64,000 nt of DNA from Saccharomonospora xinjiangensis XJ-54 (GCF_000258175.1 NZ_JH636049.1:1775482-1839481), one strand, 5' to 3'. Positions 37,619-47,238 are shown, numbered from the stretch's first letter. The notes: generated by a model from the letters alone, not told the origin. Translations and numbers: made by a program.

Positions 37619-39589
37619 TCAGTTGGTGAATTCCAGTGTGCGAACGATCTGCTCACATGCGGCGCGGACACGTGCCGGTGCCTGTGCTTCCTGGCAGCCG
37701 ACGCTCACCTGCGCCGTGCCGTGTGCGAGGACATACCAATTCACAGTGGCCGCAGGCTTGTCTTCCCGGTAATGGATGACGTCTCGACCTGCGTACTCGG
37801 TGTGCTCTGAGAAGCCGGAGTAGACACCAGGCTCGGCGTCGGTCAGTTCACGAAGTTCGCGGGCTAAACGCTGTCGTTGCACGCCGCCGTCGTAAGGCAA
37901 CACGATCTCCTGGACGACCACGAGGTCGTCGTCCGTAGTGGTCTGGGCCTCCTGCGGTTTGACGACGACCTGCCGCGCCTCGACGTTGTCGCCGGTCTGA
38001 GTCCAGTCCTGAGGAGCGACGAACTTGTAGGAGTACTGCGCGTAGGTGCGTCCCCGCGTGGTCGGCTCTTCGTTGCCCTCGGCAATGGCGATCACGAGAG
38101 CGACCACTGTGGCCACCAGTGCGACCGCAGTCACCGCCGCTGCGATCACGACACGTTGTCGCCGCCGGGAGGCGCCGTCCTTTGAGAGTGCCGCGGTCCC
38201 ATGAACGGGCGTCGTGGGCTGCTGCCCGAGCGACGGAAGGGGTGGTGGGCCTGGCGGCATCGGCGGCGGCACTCCGACCTTCGGAGGTGGTGGTCGATGC
38301 CCCGGTCCGGGCCCCGTCGGCGCGGACAACGGTGCCCGGCCCACGTTGTGTGACACCACCTGACGTAGCGGGGCACCCGGTTTCGTCACGACGTCCGTGC
38401 GGTGGTCGGCCTGCGGCAGCATTGTGCCCGCGAAACGCGCCGACATGGTGCCGGGCAGCACCCCTGTGCGGTCGGGCAGTACCTGGACCGCACGCAGAGC
38501 CCCGCGAGCGACGACGGTCTCCGGCTGGTCGAGCGTGGTCGGGACCACTCCTGTCCGCTCGTGGACGAGCCTCGACACCATCGGGATCCGGCTCGACCCT
38601 CCGACGAGGAAGATGGCCGTCAATTGCTGCGGGCGCAGGCCCGCCTCCTCGATCGTGGCTCTCGTGAGTTCGGCGGCTCGCCCCAGCGGTGTCCGCACGA
38701 GTCGTTCCAGGTCTTCACGAGTCACGTGGGCATCGGCGAACGGGGGCGGCATCGGCACGTCGGTGTACGCATGCCGCGACAGCGTCTCCTTGGCTCCTCT
38801 GACGTCCTGCCTCAGCACCCTTCGGCGACGTCGATCTGCAAGCTCACGACCCTGCACGAGCTGGTCCCACGCTTCGGGATCGGCCTTGGCGACCAGCGAA
38901 CCGACATGTTCGAGCAGAGCCTGGTCGATGTCGGCCCCGCCGAAGCCGGGGTCTCCGCGGGTGGCGAGTACCTCGAACCTGTTCTGACCGTTGACCTGTG
39001 CGCGTCGCACGACGCTGACGTCGATGGTGCCGCCGCCGAGATCCAGCACCGCCGTCGTGTCGCCGGGCCGCCCGCTGAATTCGACGGTCCTGTCCTGATT
39101 CACCTCGCCGGGCGCGAACGTTGCCGCGTGATAAACGGCCGCCGCCACCGGCTCGGGAACCAGTGCGACTTCGCGGGCCAGTCGCCCTGCGGCCTGCCGT
39201 AGCAGCCGGGTTCGCAGCGCGCCCCACTCGGCCGGATGCGTCAGCACCAACAACGCCACTTCGGCGTTGCCCGCGATCCTGCGTGCCTCCGACACCGCAC
39301 GCTGTAGCACGGCGTGCACGGCGTCCACCACGCTCAAGACCGTGTCGCCGAGCAGGAGTTCACCCTCATCGATGCGCCTCTTCGGGTTCGGTTCGAACCG
39401 CGCCGGATCAACGGCGGCCTGCCGCTCGGCTTCCTGACCGACGAAGACGGTGCCGTCCTGCGCCGCGTACACAGCGGACGGCATGATCGGCTGGCCGTCC
39501 ACGACGACGACCTGAGGTTCGCGCCCGTTAACCGAGGCGACGACACAGGTGCTCGATGTCCCGAAGTCCACCGCCACCCGCAGTGACAC
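37619..39589 (-). CDS. Membrane-anchored Hsp70-like ATPase with type VII secretion-associated C-terminus
   Basis: 656 residues. The N-terminal actin/Hsp70-type ATPase (about 1-370) has VAVDFGTSSTCVV (phosphate 1), LDLGGGTIDVSVV (phosphate 2) and FLVGGSSRIPMVSRLV (adenosine). The substrate-binding domain of DnaK is missing. Instead a Pro-rich linker (about 385-470) leads to one membrane helix VVIAAAVTAVALVATVVALVIAIAEG (about 480-505). An outer domain of about 145 residues follows (FVAPQDWTQTGD, DVIHYREDKPAATVNWYVL, VSVGC), of the type found in Rv3446c, its positional counterpart in ESX-4. It probably senses or assists export across the membrane. Two palindromic elements are read in frame. GTG start. 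Confidence 0.8.
   Translation of the reverse strand: MSLRVAVDFGTSSTCVVASVNGREPQVVVVDGQPIMPSAVYAAQDGTVFVGQEAERQAAVDPARFEPNPKRRIDEGELLLGDTVLSVVDAVHAVLQRAVSEARRIAGNAEVALLVLTHPAEWGALRTRLLRQAAGRLAREVALVPEPVAAAVYHAATFAPGEVNQDRTVEFSGRPGDTTAVLDLGGGTIDVSVVRRAQVNGQNRFEVLATRGDPGFGGADIDQALLEHVGSLVAKADPEAWDQLVQGRELADRRRRRVLRQDVRGAKETLSRHAYTDVPMPPPFADAHVTREDLERLVRTPLGRAAELTRATIEEAGLRPQQLTAIFLVGGSSRIPMVSRLVHERTGVVPTTLDQPETVVARGALRAVQVLPDRTGVLPGTMSARFAGTMLPQADHRTDVVTKPGAPLRQVVSHNVGRAPLSAPTGPGPGHRPPPPKVGVPPPMPPGPPPLPSLGQQPTTPVHGTAALSKDGASRRRQRVVIAAAVTAVALVATVVALVIAIAEGNEEPTTRGRTYAQYSYKFVAPQDWTQTGDNVEARQVVVKPQEAQTTTDDDLVVVQEIVLPYDGGVQRQRLARELRELTDAEPGVYSGFSEHTEYAGRDVIHYREDKPAATVNWYVLAHGTAQVSVGCQEAQAPARVRAACEQIVRTLEFTN
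37852..37871 (-). repeat. 20-bp palindromic element, copy 17 (in gene)
   Basis: GAAGTTCGCGGGCTAAACGC, in frame in the outer domain of the Hsp70-like protein (RLAREL). Confidence 0.7.
38419..38438 (+). repeat. 20-bp palindromic element, copy 18 (in gene)
   Basis: GCATTGTGCCCGCGAAACGC, in frame in the linker after the ATPase domain (ARFAGTM). Confidence 0.75.
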
Positions 39590-39664
39590 CAGCCGCTCCT
39601 GCCCGTCGTCGATTCCAACCTCATCGCCCCGGCGGCACCCGTTCCCGAGGCGTCAACAGGACGG

Positions 39665-39710
39665 TGGGATGGCGTACGGTCGCCGGCAAGGGTGACCGTA
39701 CGCCATCCCA
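39665..39710 (-). terminator. 17-bp perfect stem between eccC and the Hsp70-like gene
   Basis: TGGGATGGCGTACGGTC (39665-39681) pairs fully with 39694-39710, three bases after the eccC stop. It should end eccC transcription and separate the Hsp70-like gene. Confidence 0.85.
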
Positions 39711-39712
39711 GG

Positions 39713-42700
39713 TCATTCAGGCGCGATCCACGACACGTGCATGAGCTTCTTACCCACCTTGCGGCTGACGAAGTAGCCGCGCCCAGGAGGCATCGGGCCC
39801 GCCTTCACGTTGCCGAGCAGTTGCCCCTCGTCCTTCGACCCGTTCATCACCAGACCCGGCATGGCCAGTTCCTTCAACTTGCCGATGATCGGGTCCATAC
39901 CGGTACGGGCTGCACCACCGGTGCGCCGGGCGACCACCACGTGCAGGCCGACGTCCTTGGCCTGCGGAAGATACTCGGCGAGCGGGCGCAGCGGGTTGTT
40001 GGTGGACGTCGCCACGAGGTCGTAGTCATCGACGACCACGAACAGTTCCGGCCCCGTCCACCACGACCGGTCCTTCAACTGCTGCGGCGTGACATCCGGG
40101 CCGGGCAGGCGCTTGGCCATCGACTGCGCGACCTCCTTCATCATGCCGTCGAGCTGGTTCGCCGAGACGGCGTAGCCGAGCAACTGATCGCCGTCCACGA
40201 AACCGAGCATCGTCCTGCGGTAGTCCACCAGGATGATGAGTGCTTCCTTCTTCGTGTACCGATCGGTGATGCCTCGCACGATCTGCCGCAGCAGGTTCGT
40301 CTTGCCCGACTCACCGTCCGCGTAGGCAAGGAAATGCGGATCGGCATTGAAGTCGAGGTAAACAGGGGCAAGCTCGTCCTCGTCAACGCCGATGGGAACA
40401 AGCTTGCTGTCCTTATGCTTGTCCTGAAGCAGCATTTCCTCGTACGGCATGACGTCGGGGAGCAGCCTGACCTGCGGCGCGTGCCTCCCCTTCCATGCGG
40501 CAGTGATCTTCTTTACCGCGTCCGCGACCCCTTCACCGAGGTCGTTGTCACTACTGGAACCGTCGAGGCGGGGAAGCCCGCTGAGGAAGTGCAGCTTGTC
40601 GCGGGTCAGTCCTCGGCCGGGGCGTCCGGCGGGCACGTTGACGGCAACCCTGCGGTCGATGTCCGACTCACTGGGGTCACCGAGGCGCAACTCGAACCGC
40701 GTTCCCAGCATGTCCTTGATCGCAGGCCGGATGTCGGCCCACCGGTTGGAGGCGATGACGACGTGCACGCCGTAGGTCAGGCCCTGCACAGCGAGCTTGG
40801 TGATCTGGGGTTCCAGCTCGTCGAAGTCGTCGCGCAGTGCGCGCCAGCCGTCAACGATGAGGAAGGCGTCGCCGAACGGGTCCTGCTCGGCCGTGATGTC
40901 ACCACGCCGCTTGCGGTTGCGGAAGTCGTTCATCGAGTCAACAGCGAGCGCGCCGAACCTGGCCTCTCGTTCGTTGACCAGCGTGGTGAGTTCCGCGACG
41001 ATGCGGCGGGCCTTGTCGGGCTCGCGGCGGGCCACGGCGACACCGCCGACGTGTGGAAGTCCCTCGAGTGCCGCCAGCGTTCCACCGCCGAGGTCGATGC
41101 AGTAGAACTGCGCTTCCTCCGGTGTATGCGTCAACGCCATCGACATGATCAACGTACGCAACATCGTGGACTTGCCGGACTGTGGGCCACCCACCACGAC
41201 GCCGTGACCGGCGCCACCGGAGAAGTCCGCCCACAACGGATCTCTCCGCTGCTCGTACGGGCGGTCCACGATGCCCAACGGCACCTGCAACCTGCCGTTC
41301 CCGAAGAAGCCCACCGGCGAAAGGCCGCGATCCTCGGTCGGGTTCAGGTTGGGCAGCAACGTGTCGAGCGAGTTCGGCTCCTTCAGCGGCGGAAGCCACA
41401 CCTCGTGCGCAGGCGGGCCCTGGCCAACGAGCCTGCTGACGATGACGTCGAGCTCGCTCGGCTCGACGGCCTCCTCCGACTGCGGCTGTTTCGGCTGCTC
41501 GACGAACTCGGGTTTCGGTTCCGGTTCCTTCGGCAGCTCGATGAAGTCCGGGACGAAGAGCTGGGGACGCTTGTCCGCGCGGACGACCTTAGCGCCCGGC
41601 GCCGCGGTCTTGATGCCAGCAGGCCGGTACGGCCCCGAAACGTACGACGCCTTGAACCGCACCAGGGTGGAGGTGTCGTACTTCAGGTAGCCGCCACCGG
41701 GAACGGACGGCAGTTCGAACGCGTCAGGCACACCAATCGCGGCGCGGGACTCCGCGGCGGAGAACGTCTTCAGACCGATGCGGTAGGACAGGTGGGAGTC
41801 GAGCCCCCTGAGTTTTCCCTCCTCCAGTCGCTGCGACGCGAGCAACATGTGCATCTGCAGCGAACGACCGAGACGGCCGATGGCGACGAACAGATCGATG
41901 AAGTCGGGCTTCGCCGACAACAGTTCGGAGAACTCGTCCACCACGATGAACAACGCGGGCAACGGGTCGAGATCGGCGCCGTTCTCGCGCGCCTTCTCGT
42001 ACTCCCAGACGTTCTTGAAGTTGCCGCCGTTCTTCAGTGCCTCCTGCCGTCGGTTCATCTCGCCCGCGAGCGCGTCCTTCATGCGATCGACCAGCGTGAC
42101 CTCGTCGGCGAGGTTGGTGATGACCGCTGAGACGTGTGGGGCCTTGTCCAGCCCGAGGAACGTGGCACCACCCTTGAAGTCAACGAGGACGAAGTTCAGC
42201 GTGGTCGAGGAGTGGGTGGCCAGCATCCCGAGCACCAGAGTCCTCAGGAACTCCGACTTACCGGAACCGGTGGCGCCGATGCAGAGACCGTGAGGGCCCA
42301 TGCCCTCCATGGCCGCTTCCTTGATGTCCAGCTCGACCGGTTGGCCGTATTCGCCGACCCCGAACGGCACGCGATAGCGATCCCGGATCGGCCTCGGCCG
42401 CCACGCCTGCTGTACGTCGAACGTCATCGGATCGCCGGGAATACCCAGCAGCTCCAGCAACGACGGGTTGGACAGCAGCGGCTGCTCCTCACTCTCCTCC
42501 GCCGCACCGGTGCTCATGCGGTACGGCGAGAGCTTCCGGGCCAGCGCCTCGACTTCCACGAGGCTCAAGGTGTCCGGGCGTCCGAACCATTCCACGCCGC
42601 CTGCGCTGCGCGCGCCGAGGCGTTCTTCCTCCACCACGAGCCGGAGGCCACGGCGCGCTGCGAGATTGCCGATCGAGTCGGACAGATCGATGAGCGTGAC

Positions 42701-43726
42701 GCCGACGAGCCCCTCCTCGAGGAGGATCTGCTCCTCACCGGTGACGTCCGCGTCGTCGAGCACGATCACGATGTGCGGCTGATCGGGCGCGGGTGTCGCA
42801 TTGCGAGAGAACCGCTGCCGTTCACGCAGGTGCTCGTCGAGCCACTGCTCGATCTGCGCCAGTGAACCACCCATCATGCGCAGCTGGCCGATGCCGTCGG
42901 ACAGGGTCGGGTGCTGGACGTGAGGCAGCCACTTTGCCCACTCCCACTCCTCCTTCGCCCTACCCGTCGTCGCCACACCGATGAGCACGTCGTCGGGACT
43001 GTGGAACGTCACGAGCTGGGCGAGCATCGCCCTGGTCAGTCCTCGGGTGAGTGTCTTGTCGCCCTGCATGCCCACGGCGGCGAATCCACGCAACGTGATC
43101 TGCGTAGGGAGGTCGGGCACGATCGAGTGGGCGCGGACGAAACGCCGCAGAGCCAAGGTAGCGATCGGTTCAAGCTCATCGACAGGACCGGTCTGCGGCG
43201 GCACCAGCCTCGTCGCGAGCCGGTGTGAGCTGCGGCCGACACGCAAGTGCAGGAAGTCCTGATCGCTCTGTCGCCGTTCCCACATGCGGCGGGTCGATGC
43301 CATCGACCACAATGCCTCGGGATCCGGGTGCACCCATTCCAGGGAGGCGCGCTGATCGATCATCGCCTCGCGCGCCCTGTCCCGCATCTGCCCGAGATAC
43401 CGCAGGTAGTCCTTGCGGTCCTCGTTCATTTCGGCCTTCTTCTGCTGACCGCCCTTACCGCCGCCCGCGAACATGCCGACCATCGACATCATCATCATCA
43501 GCGGCATCATCAGAAAGAACGGGCTGCGCCCCATCGCGCCGCCTGCCGTGAACATGAACACGACCATGCCGAGCATGGCGACGACCATGACCACCGGCAT
43601 CAGTTTCATGATGATGTTGCCGGGGATCGTCCTCGGGACCTCGGGTGGCGGTTCAAGATGGACCTCGCCACCCGGTGGCCGGGGAGCAGCAAGCCGTGGC
43701 GACCGCTTGAACTGCAGCGTGCTCAC
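39713..43726 (-). CDS. eccC: Type VII secretion motor ATPase EccC (ESX-4)
   Basis: 1337 residues, a single fused EccC as in ESX-4. Two adjacent membrane helices near residues 40-90 (MKLMPVVMVVAMLGMVVFMF, then FFLMMPLMMMMSMVGMF) are followed by three FtsK/SpoIIIE ATPase domains. Their P-loops are GATGSGKSEFLRTL (about 484), GGPQSGKSTMLRTL (about 845) and DGESGKTNLLRQI (about 1140). The third lacks part of the Walker consensus. Walker B acids are LFIVVDEF, AFLIVDGW and LFVVVDDYD. It recognises WXG100 substrates and drives export. The start is the GTG at 43726, with GAGGGG upstream; the open frame beyond runs antisense through the eccD start. Divergent from eccD. Confidence 0.96.
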   Translation of the reverse strand: MSTLQFKRSPRLAAPRPPGGEVHLEPPPEVPRTIPGNIIMKLMPVVMVVAMLGMVVFMFTAGGAMGRSPFFLMMPLMMMMSMVGMFAGGGKGGQQKKAEMNEDRKDYLRYLGQMRDRAREAMIDQRASLEWVHPDPEALWSMASTRRMWERRQSDQDFLHLRVGRSSHRLATRLVPPQTGPVDELEPIATLALRRFVRAHSIVPDLPTQITLRGFAAVGMQGDKTLTRGLTRAMLAQLVTFHSPDDVLIGVATTGRAKEEWEWAKWLPHVQHPTLSDGIGQLRMMGGSLAQIEQWLDEHLRERQRFSRNATPAPDQPHIVIVLDDADVTGEEQILLEEGLVGVTLIDLSDSIGNLAARRGLRLVVEEERLGARSAGGVEWFGRPDTLSLVEVEALARKLSPYRMSTGAAEESEEQPLLSNPSLLELLGIPGDPMTFDVQQAWRPRPIRDRYRVPFGVGEYGQPVELDIKEAAMEGMGPHGLCIGATGSGKSEFLRTLVLGMLATHSSTTLNFVLVDFKGGATFLGLDKAPHVSAVITNLADEVTLVDRMKDALAGEMNRRQEALKNGGNFKNVWEYEKARENGADLDPLPALFIVVDEFSELLSAKPDFIDLFVAIGRLGRSLQMHMLLASQRLEEGKLRGLDSHLSYRIGLKTFSAAESRAAIGVPDAFELPSVPGGGYLKYDTSTLVRFKASYVSGPYRPAGIKTAAPGAKVVRADKRPQLFVPDFIELPKEPEPKPEFVEQPKQPQSEEAVEPSELDVIVSRLVGQGPPAHEVWLPPLKEPNSLDTLLPNLNPTEDRGLSPVGFFGNGRLQVPLGIVDRPYEQRRDPLWADFSGGAGHGVVVGGPQSGKSTMLRTLIMSMALTHTPEEAQFYCIDLGGGTLAALEGLPHVGGVAVARREPDKARRIVAELTTLVNEREARFGALAVDSMNDFRNRKRRGDITAEQDPFGDAFLIVDGWRALRDDFDELEPQITKLAVQGLTYGVHVVIASNRWADIRPAIKDMLGTRFELRLGDPSESDIDRRVAVNVPAGRPGRGLTRDKLHFLSGLPRLDGSSSDNDLGEGVADAVKKITAAWKGRHAPQVRLLPDVMPYEEMLLQDKHKDSKLVPIGVDEDELAPVYLDFNADPHFLAYADGESGKTNLLRQIVRGITDRYTKKEALIILVDYRRTMLGFVDGDQLLGYAVSANQLDGMMKEVAQSMAKRLPGPDVTPQQLKDRSWWTGPELFVVVDDYDLVATSTNNPLRPLAEYLPQAKDVGLHVVVARRTGGAARTGMDPIIGKLKELAMPGLVMNGSKDEGQLLGNVKAGPMPPGRGYFVSRKVGKKLMHVSWIAPE

Positions 43727-43949
43727 CGAAAGGACCCCTCTTCGACTCGGCGACTGGCGGCCAGCGCGAGGACTCGCACCGGCGACTTTCACCGGAAACT
43801 GCCCCCACATGTGGCTCAGGTGCGTTAATACTAGGGCGGCATCACGACACCATGGGGCCGGTTCGGCAAGGTTACCGGCCCACAGGCGGGTTGAATCCGC
43901 GACGCGGTATAAACACCTGCGGCGAAATCTCCAGGTAGGGGGCGAAAAG

Positions 43950-45344
43950 GTGGCAACGGGCACGACGGTTTTCAGCAGGGTCACGGTGGTTGCGCCGCGA
44001 ACCCGCATCGACGTCGCGCTGCCGGCCGATGTGGCGGTGGCCGACCTCATGCCCATGCTGCTGGAAATGGCGAAAGAGGTCAGCCCCGACGGAGGCGCCA
44101 GGCACGGAGGCTGGGCGCTGGCGAAACTCGGCGACGCTCCTCTCGACCCGAGCAGGACCCTCGCGTCGCTCGGCGTCGTCGATGGTGAACTTCTCCAGCT
44201 CCGCAAGCGGAACGAGAACCCGCCACCGCCGCTGTACGACGACGTCGTGGACGCCATCGCCGAGGCCGAACCCGACAGTTTCCGGCCATGGACCAAGGAA
44301 ACCGCGCAACGCATCGGGCACATCGCAGGTGGACTCGCGCTGTTCAGCGCCGCACTCGCGCTGTTCTTCGGCGGTGCGGCCTACGGAGGCAACAGCCTCG
44401 CTATCGCCATCACGGCCGGCGTCGCCGCGATCGCCTGCGTCGCCGTCGGCGCCACTCTCGCCAAGGCGTACGGAGCTCAAGCCACCGGCGTCGTCGTCGC
44501 AGCAGCCGGTGGACTCCCGCTGGCTTTCGTCAGTGGATTCCATATCGTCCCCGGCGCCACGGTCCGCGCCAATCTGTTGTTGGCCAGTGCACTGGTCGTC
44601 GTTGTCGCGGCGGCCTGCATTCTGGTGATGGGCACGGGGATCACGACGTTCATCGCCGCCGCCACCGCAGGTGTGTTCGGGGTCGTCGCCTTCCTCGTCG
44701 CGACTCTCATCGCGCACCCCGCCCCCGGCATCGCCGCCGGTACCGCCGCCGTCGCGCTGGCAGGTATCTCCATGCTGCCGAGGGCAACCATCTGGCTGGC
44801 CAAACTGCCGCTGCCCAACGTTCCTGGCACCGCGGAGGAGTTGAAGGAGGACACGGGCTACCCCGACTACTCCTCCATCGAGCGCAAGACCAGCGTTGCG
44901 CACAACTACATGACCGGTCTGCTCGTCGGCAGCGGCTCCGTCACCGCCGTCGCCGCGATCATCACGGCCATGTCCGGCGATATCTGGGGCATTCTCACCG
45001 CAGTGATCGCCACGCTGGTGCTGCTGCTTCGTGCCCGCACGTACGCCAACGGCAGCCAGGCCGTCGCCCTGCTTACCACCGGCCTCGCCGCTGCGGTCGG
45101 GATCGTGTTCGGCTGGATGTGGACTGAGAGCGCCCAGGGCCGCCTGCTGTGGGTGTTCGGCACGATCGTGCTGCTCGGCGCAGCCGCGCTGGTGCTGGGA
45201 GTCGTGTTCCCCAACCAGCGGTTCACGCCGCCGATGCGGCGTGCCGTGGAGATCTTCGAGGCCGCCTGCATCGCGGCCGTTCTGCCGTTGGCGCTCGCCG
45301 TGATGGGGCTCTACTCCACGCTGCGTCACCTCGACCTCGGCTGA
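43950..45344 (+). CDS. eccD: Type VII secretion integral membrane protein EccD (ESX-4)
   Basis: 464 residues. An N-terminal ubiquitin-like domain (about 1-85: TTVFSRVTVVAPRTRIDVALPADVAVADLMPMLLEMAKE...LASLGVVDGELLQL) and a linker are followed by about eleven membrane helices, starting with GHIAGGLALFSAALALFFGGAAYGG. It forms the membrane pore together with EccB, EccC and EccE. Start GTG 43950 behind GTAGGGGGCG. Length matches M. tuberculosis EccD4. The divergent 223-bp gap with eccC must carry both promoters. Confidence 0.95.
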   Translation: MATGTTVFSRVTVVAPRTRIDVALPADVAVADLMPMLLEMAKEVSPDGGARHGGWALAKLGDAPLDPSRTLASLGVVDGELLQLRKRNENPPPPLYDDVVDAIAEAEPDSFRPWTKETAQRIGHIAGGLALFSAALALFFGGAAYGGNSLAIAITAGVAAIACVAVGATLAKAYGAQATGVVVAAAGGLPLAFVSGFHIVPGATVRANLLLASALVVVVAAACILVMGTGITTFIAAATAGVFGVVAFLVATLIAHPAPGIAAGTAAVALAGISMLPRATIWLAKLPLPNVPGTAEELKEDTGYPDYSSIERKTSVAHNYMTGLLVGSGSVTAVAAIITAMSGDIWGILTAVIATLVLLLRARTYANGSQAVALLTTGLAAAVGIVFGWMWTESAQGRLLWVFGTIVLLGAAALVLGVVFPNQRFTPPMRRAVEIFEAACIAAVLPLALAVMGLYSTLRHLDLG

Positions 45345-45382
45345 GCAACAACCACAAACGCCACGACTTCCAGGGGGTTCGC

Positions 45383-46909
45383 GTGCGTTCGGCCCGGACG
45401 ACGAAACGACACAGGGCGTCGGCGCTCGCCGCAGCCATCGGTATCGCGGGGTCGGCACTGGCGCCGCTGCCCGCATGGGCGCAGGACGATGCGGCGTCCC
45501 AGGACACCGGTCAATACCAGGCAACGCCTCCGGAGGTCGATCCGGGGCGACGTCCGGCCGACGACGGACAGCCGGACAAGACGTACGAGCAGAAGAGGGG
45601 ATGCGTCGAGCGCAATCTCGAGTACAACGAGGACATCGAGAACGCGCCGTGGGGTCAGCAATACCTGCGCATCGACGAGGTTCATGCCCTCATGCGCTCG
45701 ACCACCGGCCACGTCGGCCGGAACGTCGAGACAGGGGAGCCGATCAAGGTCGCGGTGATCGACACCGGGGTCCGGAACCACGACTTCTTCAAGCACGATG
45801 TCCAGGGCGTCGGCGACTATGTGAAGAAGGAGGACCGCGGCCTCGAGGATTGCGACGGCCACGGCACCGAGGTCGCCGGAATCATCGCCGCCGACACTCC
45901 TGACACCATCGGTTTTGCCGGGGTCGCTCCCGACGTCCAGATTTTGTCGATCAGGCAGTCCAGCCAGAACTACGCGCCCAAGGACGAGGGTTCGGGCGGA
46001 GGGGGTTCGCCGCGAGGAACCGGGCCGGCGCAGGACGGTCGGACACAGGGAAGCGAAGGCGCCGGAACGCTCGGAACACTCGCGAAAGCCGTTGTCCGCG
46101 CTGCCGACAGCGGCGCACAGGTCATCAACATTTCCATCAACAACTGCCGTCCCGGTGACGGCGGCATCACCGGAGACGAGCAGGCACTCCAGGCAGCCAT
46201 CCACTACGCGGTCAACGACAAAGACGTGGTCGTCGTGTCGGCGGCGGGCAATGTCTCCGAATCGACCAACTGCAAGCAGAACGACCAGGCGCTGGCCGAG
46301 AAGCCCAAGACCATCGTGACGCCGCCGTGGTTCGCCGAGGACGTCCTGTCCGTGGCGGCCATCGACGAGACGGGCGGGGTGGCGGACTTCAGCATGCACG
46401 GTCCGTGGGTGAGCGTCGCCGCACCTGGAACGGGAATCATCTCGCTGGACCCCGCCGAGGGGTCCGATGGCCTGGCGAACATGATGATGGACGGCGGGGA
46501 AGCGCAGGAGATCAAGGGCACCAGTTTCGCCGCGCCTTATGCGACCGGGTTGGCAGCACTGGTCCGTGCGAAGTACCCGAAGTTGAACGCCCACCAGGTG
46601 ATGCACCGGATCAAGTTCACGGCTCAGCACCCCGCAGCCTCAGGCGGCCACGACAACTTCGTGGGCTTCGGCGTGATCGACCCTATGGCGGCGTTGACAG
46701 CGACTGTGCCGTCCGAGGAAGGCATTTTGCCCGCTAAAGCCGAAGACCTTCCTTCTGACATGCCGCCTGCCTCTCACCGCGACTGGACACCGATGATCGT
46801 CGCACTGACTGGCGCGGGTGGCGCCCTGGCCGCACTCGTGATCACCCTCTTCGTCGTCCACACCATCCGCCGCAGCCGTAAGGAAGGCGACAAGCTGGCC
46901 CGGGGCTGA
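45383..46909 (+). CDS. mycP: Mycosin serine protease MycP (ESX-4)
   Basis: 508 residues, subtilase of the ESX complex. A signal peptide (about 1-33, ending LAPLPAWAQ) precedes the protease. The catalytic triad is Asp127 (VAVIDTGV), His160 (DGHGTEVAG) and Ser381 (GTSFAAPYATG), all present. An N-terminal extension with two Cys and a Gly/Ser-rich loop at about 195-235 are typical. A C-terminal membrane helix MIVALTGAGGALAALVITLFVV and a basic tail anchor it outside. A palindromic element is read in frame (ILPAKA) in the linker before the anchor. 38 bp after eccD, so one transcript. Confidence 0.95.
   Translation: MRSARTTKRHRASALAAAIGIAGSALAPLPAWAQDDAASQDTGQYQATPPEVDPGRRPADDGQPDKTYEQKRGCVERNLEYNEDIENAPWGQQYLRIDEVHALMRSTTGHVGRNVETGEPIKVAVIDTGVRNHDFFKHDVQGVGDYVKKEDRGLEDCDGHGTEVAGIIAADTPDTIGFAGVAPDVQILSIRQSSQNYAPKDEGSGGGGSPRGTGPAQDGRTQGSEGAGTLGTLAKAVVRAADSGAQVINISINNCRPGDGGITGDEQALQAAIHYAVNDKDVVVVSAAGNVSESTNCKQNDQALAEKPKTIVTPPWFAEDVLSVAAIDETGGVADFSMHGPWVSVAAPGTGIISLDPAEGSDGLANMMMDGGEAQEIKGTSFAAPYATGLAALVRAKYPKLNAHQVMHRIKFTAQHPAASGGHDNFVGFGVIDPMAALTATVPSEEGILPAKAEDLPSDMPPASHRDWTPMIVALTGAGGALAALVITLFVVHTIRRSRKEGDKLARG
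46722..46741 (+). repeat. 20-bp palindromic element, copy 19 (in gene)
   Basis: GCATTTTGCCCGCTAAAGCC, in frame in mycP (ILPAKA), between protease and membrane anchor. Confidence 0.75.
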
Positions 46910-46915
46910 TGTGCC

Positions 46916-46935
46916 GCATTTAGCCCGCTGAACGT
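46916..46935 (+). repeat. 20-bp palindromic element, copy 20 (inverted pair with copy 21)
   Basis: GCATTTAGCCCGCTGAACGT, 7 bp after the mycP stop. Confidence 0.85.
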
Positions 46936-46961
46936 GAGGGTCACGCAAGGAGGCCCCAGTC

Positions 46962-46981
46962 ACATTCAGCGGGCTAAATGC
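46962..46981 (-). repeat. 20-bp palindromic element, copy 21
   Basis: ACATTCAGCGGGCTAAATGC, 26 bp from copy 20. The spacing and orientation equal those of copies 2 and 3. Confidence 0.85.
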
Positions 46982-47138
46982 TGTTCGCAGTGCTGTCCCG
47001 GTGCACCGTCGCCCGTAGCCCGCTTGATCGCCGGTCGGCTGCGAGGGAACTGTTGAGAGTCGGGAACAGCGCCGTCAACTGAATCCTGCCGCGGGAACCG
47101 CCGGAACCTGCTTCCAAAGGACCACTCAGGTGCCAACC

Positions 47139-47158
47139 GCGTTCAGCGGGCAAAACGC
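47139..47158 (-). repeat. 20-bp palindromic element, copy 22
   Basis: GCGTTCAGCGGGCAAAACGC, intergenic. Confidence 0.8.
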
Positions 47159-47192
47159 GGTCCCCTCTACCTCCGTCCGCCCGCCATGACAA

Positions 47193-47238
47193 AGCCGGGC
47201 GGGCCGGACTCCACATGGGAGTCACGACCCGCCCGGCT
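47193..47238. terminator. Hairpin between mycP and eccB
   Basis: AGCCGGGCGGG (47193-47203) pairs with CCCGCCCGGCT (47228-47238), with a second inner stem GGACTCC/GGGAGTC. Ends the two convergent ESX transcripts. Confidence 0.8.

Noticed and set aside
39692..42130. 812-codon open frame on the plus strand
   Set aside because: It is antisense to eccC, whose ATPase motifs are clear. High GC keeps opposite frames open; the product has no recognisable motif.
43872..45524. 550-codon open frame on the minus strand
   Set aside because: Antisense to eccD; composition is a typical shadow of membrane-protein codons and there is no domain.
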